From assembly GCA_000328365.1 (NCBI GenBank), contig KB309013.1, positions 67,034 to 131,033 on the forward strand: a stretch of DNA of 64,000 bases, in the 5' to 3' direction. This stretch comes from Capitella teleta. Taxonomy: Eukaryota; Annelida; Polychaeta; Capitellidae. Below, piece by piece: positions 58,703 to 64,000 of the stretch. Each line of letters opens with the position of its first letter. Within the stretch, counting starts at the first letter, position 1. The translations under genes were made by a program, and so were the position numbers. The notes under the pieces were generated by a model. That model was not told the DNA's origin, searched no databases, and saw only the letters and a program-made list of their open reading frames with translations.

Positions 58703-61700
58703 ACTGAAAGGGCAGAAATCAAGAGAAAATTAGTCAGCTGATGAATAAAACCGAGACCTGGAATCCAGTATCTGTCATGATGTCATCTGAACGTTACTAT
58801 TGAGCTCAGTTCTTAGTGGCCAAAAATGTCTCTTGAAATGAGTTCTGTAAAATGAAAGATGATGCTCCTAATTTTGCACAGTAATTAACCCTTTATATTA
58901 TAGTCCCCATATCCCTCTGTCTGACACAAAACTTCAGATTTTGTAAAACTTCGGATGTACAATATCGAAAAAAAATCACATCTCATCCTTTTCTCAACAT
59001 AAACTAATATTCTTTATACCAAATTGCATCTACAGATGCTGAATTTTCTGATGAACCCATAGTCAGAGCTAAGAAACTAAGAAAAACTATGTTTCATTTG
59101 ATAAAACATTATTACAAGAATTTGTCTTTTGCGGAACATGATACAAAGTCTCTGCAGCTTACTTAAGGCTTCAAATACAAAGTATAATAATAGAAAAAGT
59201 TACCAAGTGAATGTAAGGGAACTTATGAACACTGAACATTCCATTAATAGCATTCAAGAGTATGATATCTTTTGAAAGTCAGGGATGCATAAAGTGACTT
59301 TGCAATCAGTACACCAGTAACTAGAACTAGAAATGTCTGCAGAAGCCATAGTCAACTGCAATGTGTAGTAAAACAGCATATTACTCCATGTAATCAGTCT
59401 TTTATTCATGAAATAATATCTACATCAGGCTAAAATAGCAACGATTGCGCGCAATAGAATCTATTTGCAGATGTTTAAATCCCCTGGCATTTAAAGGGAT
59501 GGGGAACTGAATTTTAAGTGATGTTCTATTGACTCATAGCACCAATTGATAGCATTCCGTGCCAAAAACACCATGCCTGGATGCAAGCGTAAGGAAATAA
59601 TGCATTCCGAATATCGGGGTTAGCATTGGGCCTATGGGAGAATGACTTCCGTTACAAAGTATAGGAGGCAAACGTCAGCTGAAGGCTTGCCGTGATTGGT
59701 CCCGTTCCCCTCGTGAAGCTATCAATTTCAGCCAATCAGAGCAGATCATCTTCGCCATAAAAGGACATCTTTGTTGTTTACGAAACGAAAGCGCATGCGT
59801 GGTGCACTCTGGCTGACCTTTTTTACTGTTTCAGGATGAGAAACATGGTAGATGTCCTAGAAAATCGCTTGTTAAAATAAGCGAAAAATATTTTTGTTCA
59901 CGCCTGACTGGTGGCAAAATGATTATTCTATCTATTTCCGAAAATAAAATAAAAAAATATCCAGGGGTTTAGTTGCAGGACACGCTGATATGACGAGGCC
60001 CATTGTAAAAGACGGGGAACTCAGTGTTTCATCACAGCTCCTGACGTCACGCCTAATTAGCAATATATCTCCCGCGAAATCGTTAGGGATGATATTCCTT
60101 GTGTGGGCCAGGCATAGGAATCATTTTTTGTGCATCAAATAACGACTCAAAGTCAATTTTTAACCAGTTCTCCCTCCCTTTAAACAGAGGTCGACAGGTT
60201 CAAAACTAAGCTGAGGCTAAAAATAAACGACCACATGTGACTGAAACCACAAGTCTAAAGTAGGTCACAACTCTGAGCATAGCTGATGATCAATTTATGT
60301 CACGGAAATAACGGAAAGTGCCGACAAACTTCGGGTATCTTCGGAAACTACTATTGTCCCGATTAGCAGTCAGAAGCATCATAACGCATCGCGACGATAG
60401 TCGCGATTAGCACAGGAAGGGTTAAGGGCTAGCGTTACCATGATACATGCATAATGAAGATCTACACAACAATTATGAACAATACAAATAAATATTCCGT
60501 GTGGAAAAAAATTTTTGCGATGAAAAGTGTGTAAAAGGCACTCCAAACATCATGATCAGTAGTGGAGGAGTTTCCCTTTAGCGAGCACATCATCGGTGGT
60601 ACGATCTGCTTGCAAATCTCTATGTTTCCATGCACTAGGGAACTAACTTTTAAATTCTTCAACATATTTACATGATTTCCACGTATCTGACTCTATCTTT
60701 GCCGATGCTGCGTCCTCGCCCTGACTCTTCTCTCTGCGGCAGCTCTGATCGCCATCAATGTCACTTCCCTAGAGTTCTTTCTCCTTCGTTATTGTTGACA
60801 CTAGGTTCAAATCTCTATGGTTAGATTACCAGAAGATCAGCCCCACTATATCTGTGTTCATCCCCACTCTCATTTTCTATAAGACTGTATTTATATACGC
60901 ATCAGTATATGGCTATAGCATAGTGTACTGCTGTCGCGCAGATCTCTCAGCATGCATCGCTGTGAGAGAATATGAGATGCTACCTGTTAATTATATAGTC
61001 ATAATACTGGACCTGGTGGGGCACCTGACTTTATTAAGATTGTACAGTTTTAGTGAGCTTATTTAGTTATTAATTTTGTCCTCATTTTAGTCATGGAGTC
61101 AGTCCTGAGAATGATGACCCGTTCAAAATAGAGTTGACATATAAATGCAATTTAAAAGTCAAAATGACTTGAATTCTCAGTCTTCAGTAAGGCATGGATT
61201 ATTTACCAAGTACAATAGCATGAGCATCAGATCTGTCACTTACAAAATATATAATCTAGCAGACGACATTTTTGAACATATCCAGCGTGGAATTTTCAAC
61301 TCGTAACTCGGCAAGAAAGACGCGACAGCTTAAAAGTTGATCAATCTGCTTAATTAATTCACTTTTCGCCTCGAATTCTACGCTATACACAGCTGGAAAT
61401 TGTTGAGAGAGTGGTGAATTACCGAAGAGTGAGATGCGGCAGTCAGCGTGCAGATGTTTACTGTGAAATAAACGAAATCCCGTCGGATCACGAATCGCGA
61501 TAATGGCGAAAGACCGCGAGAAAGAACGAAGGTGCGCATGACCGCCCTTGCTTCCGTTGCGCACACCCCCGCTGCATGCTCACGTTGAAATATTTTACTA
61601 CTCATCAAAATATCATTTTAGGCTCATGTTTTAGTTATAATCTATTGACTATTTTATATTCTTGGTAATAGAAGCTTTATGAAACTTGTTGTGTACTTTA

Positions 61701-62155
61701 TTGAATGTAACATAATGTTAATATATTGCAAGCAGGTGCTTACCAATTTTGGGGAATTATTAGAACAGCCGCGCGATTTGTTCTGTTTATAGAACGCACT
61801 CTTGTGTTTACTTGTATTTGATTCGTTTTTATTGAAGTTTGCCTTCTATTTGATCTAATTAGTTCAAGTTTATATTATTATACATAATTTTATTAATACG
61901 AGTGATTTTTGATTTGCACTCTGTGTGATTTCTAATAGTCCTAAATTAAAAATAATATGCCTCATACATATGCGGAATGGCTGCTTCTTGGAACAGCCCA
62001 AACATTGCAGCTATAATTAGGTCAAACGCCACGAGGAAATGACAGCTAAGGCGAGCTGACAGGAAGAATGTTTTTAGATTTATAAATTGTGACTTCGGTA
62101 ATATTTTACATGAAAAAGAAGCGATTTGCGTTGCTGTGGATAAGGACTGTCCAAA
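58703..62155. other. Spacer between divergent BANP and POGLUT2/3 genes
   Basis: Contains MITE M1 copy 2 (59494-60180). The minus strand at 61256-61564 has a 102-codon frame with protein-like composition (YSVEFEAKSELIKQ, AELRVENSTLDMFKN) but no recognised domain; it could be an exon of an unidentified gene. BANP's 5' non-coding exon and its promoter must lie here; a CpG-rich spot near 61490-61580 with CTCGCGG (minus strand) is the best candidate. Confidence 0.4.
59494..60180. mobile_element. Non-autonomous DNA transposon (MITE family M1), copy 2
   Basis: Same orientation and nearly the same sequence as 30435-31155: AAGGGATGGGGAACTG at the left, CTCCCTCCCTT at the right, TA on both outer sides. 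It is shorter (687 versus 721 bp), partly because it lacks the internal duplication. The high identity implies recent activity. Confidence 0.85.
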
Positions 62156-63396
62156 ATGTGGTGTTTTGCAAGTTTTCCAATGCTACTTGCACTGTTAGCG
62201 AGCGTGTTTGTGGGCGGGGAAGTCGGATCAGCTGAATCACATTCAGAAATGCAACAACTTGACCCTGATAATTTTTTGATCTGGGGCCCTGGCTTGCAGA
62301 CCGATTTCGTGGTTCCTGTCCGATATTTCATGGTACAAGCCGTCGACGTCAACGGGAAAAAGCAAGTATTCGAAACGAGTGATTAACGTAATTTGAATAA
62401 TAAATTATGATTAATTATCCACGCAAATCATAAATAAATTCCTATATTATATATCGTTGCAATAAAACAATCAATATTGAATCATATTTACACTCAATAT
62501 CATTATAAAATGAAATTTGAACCTATAATAATAATTGATTTCACCTTCACTGGCTTCAGCATCACAGAGTCTCTTGGCCAGGAGGCCCTCTCCGTTCATA
62601 TCCATCAAGTGTCGTCTCCAGCCACTCGCGTCCGCGTCTGGATACAAATATTAGATCGTCACGACGGGTCCTACATTGTTCGCTTCAAGTTGTTCCAGAC
62701 GTACAATGATCTAGAAATTGAAGTGCTGTACGACGGAACCACTCATGTTGCTCAATCACCTTACTCGTTACGAGGTTTGTCATCATTCTGATTTGTAATT
62801 AATTGAATCCGTAATCCGCATAAATTCCTCAAGGTCGTGTTTACCATGAGAAATGTCACTGCCCTGAGCCAAGCCTGGATGATTGGATGAAGCGCATGAA
62901 TTGTCCAGCGGGATATCGACAAATCAAGCAGGATTTATCAATATTTGGAGACATCGATATGAAAGCCGTTAAGCAGGAAGCTGTGGAGAGATTTAACCAA
63001 AGGGGGAGACATGCGTTATGTCATTACGTCGTCAAGAATAATCAAGTATTTATTTCATCGTTGCAGAGTCATGAACGTATTTTCCTTTTGTCAGATTTAT
63101 CGGCAGACTTACGGCGAACACGTTGGTTTCAAGATGTTCATGGATGCCATGTTGCTTTCTCTGACACGGAAAGTGAGTTTGTGATCGTTGCTGGTGGAGT
63201 TGATGTGAATATTTCCGTTGAAGGTCCACCTTCCGGACGTGGAGTTCTTCGTGAACCTCGGTGATTGGCCGTTAGAGAAACGCAAAGTAAGCGAAGGTCC
63301 TCTGCCGATATTTTCATGGTGTGGGTCGGATGATACAAGGGACATTGTGATGCCCACTTACGACGTGACGGAGTCAACACTGGAAACGATGGGCAG
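62156..63396 (+). CDS. POGLUT2/3 (KDELC) protein O-glucosyltransferase, 5' part
   Basis: ER-lumenal enzyme; vertebrate POGLUT2/3 add O-glucose to EGF-like repeats of Notch and fibrillins. Exons: 62156-62361, 62560-62774, 62834-63045, 63095-63172 and 63224-63396, with more beyond the window. These give 294 full codons. Residues 1-25 look like a signal peptide ([13 protein letters not shown]). [17 protein letters not shown] and [12 protein letters not shown] mark the filamin-like domain. [10 protein letters not shown] and MNCP begin the CAP10-type glycosyltransferase region, with [42 protein letters not shown] and [12 protein letters not shown] all close to human POGLUT2. The first intron fits only as GC-AG (AA|GCAAGT ... 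CAG), and splicing there makes the sequon NIT. Introns 3 and 4 are 49 and 51 bp. POGLUT2 versus POGLUT3 is undecided. Confidence 0.93.
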
Positions 63397-64000
63397 GTAG
63401 GCGCAGCACCTGGCTGCTATATTGCGAGTACAATCAGACCTTGTTATCCATCCAGCGATTTTAAATATCTTGATATAATTCAGAAGAGGTTGTTGCACGG
63501 TTCACACTGTATTAAGAAGGTCTGACTTGTGCACGTTGTTTTCTTTCTTGTATAATTGCATAATAAATGAAATTTAATTTCCTTTTTCTGTGAGATGTGA
63601 CAATGTGTCTGTCTCTATGGAAATGCCGACGTATCAAATTTCAGAAGAGCAGTTAAAAAATTCATGTCGGTAAGAAAATTAAAAGCGATTCTGTTATTTT
63701 TCAATTCTCTTCTCATTTCCTCTTCCCACTGTTGAAGGTGAATATTTGTGGAAAAAACAGTTTTTCTGTATATGCACTCACTTCAGTGAGGGAGTAGTCA
63801 CGCACTTTATTATTAAAGAGCATCTCGGTTTATTTCAAAACCATTTTTAATTGAGGCTATTGACTGATATAAATGTAGCAAAACTAATTTGTAAAATATC
63901 AGTCAACTATGAATATAATTTGATAGTTGCTTCTTCTATCATTCGTTGCTACCGATATATGTATATCAAAACAAACAGGTTCTTTTTTATAAAACTTTAT
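63397..64000 (+). other. POGLUT2/3 intron to window edge, with one candidate extra exon
   Basis: The expected next exon (starting RVSLDMM in vertebrates) is not seen before the edge. A candidate 75-bp phase 2-2 exon lies at 63595-63669, between acceptor TTTTTCTGTGAG and donor CG|GTAAGA. It would encode CDNVSVSMEMPTYQI and EEQLKNSCR; MPTYQISEEQL echoes [11 protein letters not shown] at the end of the preceding exon. Confidence 0.35.

Overview
This window looks like genomic DNA from an invertebrate animal. Every confident gene is split by spliceosomal introns, is metazoan in type, and sits in AT-rich DNA with many microsatellites, non-autonomous DNA transposons and decayed LINEs. I cannot name the phylum. 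There is no bacterial or viral gene organisation.

Four gene models are well supported. (1) ERG/FLI-type ETS factor 'gene A', + strand, 5531-19943, six coding exons that join in frame to 469 codons. (2) A paralogous ERG/FLI-type gene 'gene B', - strand, 34468-38668 or slightly beyond, four exons, at least 278 codons. The two lie tail to tail about 14.5 kb apart and share intron phases and exon order. B lacks the 48-bp exon that precedes the ETS exon in A. I find no Pointed (PNT) domain in either. (3) BANP/SMAR1, a BEN-domain CpG-promoter factor, - strand, 56473-58690, nine coding exons, 489 codons. (4) The 5' part of a POGLUT2/3 (KDELC) protein O-glucosyltransferase, + strand, from 62156 and running off the right edge. 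One of its introns appears to be GC-AG and two are only 49-51 bp. A fifth, weaker model is a two-exon gene for a small two-helix membrane protein (4142-5272), just upstream of gene A.

Layout: 1-2260, decayed LINE. 2.3-4.0 kb, repeat and AT-rich sequence. 4.0-5.3 kb, small membrane-protein gene. 5.4-20.1 kb, gene A, whose introns hold GC boxes, a LINE 3' end and a small tandem repeat. 20.1-33.5 kb, the convergent spacer with a mariner-like MITE, CTCF-like motifs, RFX X-boxes and long microsatellites. 33.5-39.2 kb, gene B with its TATA/CCAAT promoter and clustered ETS sites in its last intron. 39.9-40.7 kb, an 18-bp minisatellite. 40.7-56.4 kb, a gene-poor stretch with one 50-base assembly gap. 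56.5-58.7 kb, BANP. 58.7-62.1 kb, spacer between divergent genes containing a second copy of a 0.7-kb MITE. 62.2 kb to the end, POGLUT2/3.

The two ETS genes look like a local inverted duplication with possible auto- or cross-regulation through ETS sites. BANP and POGLUT2/3 are divergent neighbours with no evident functional link.
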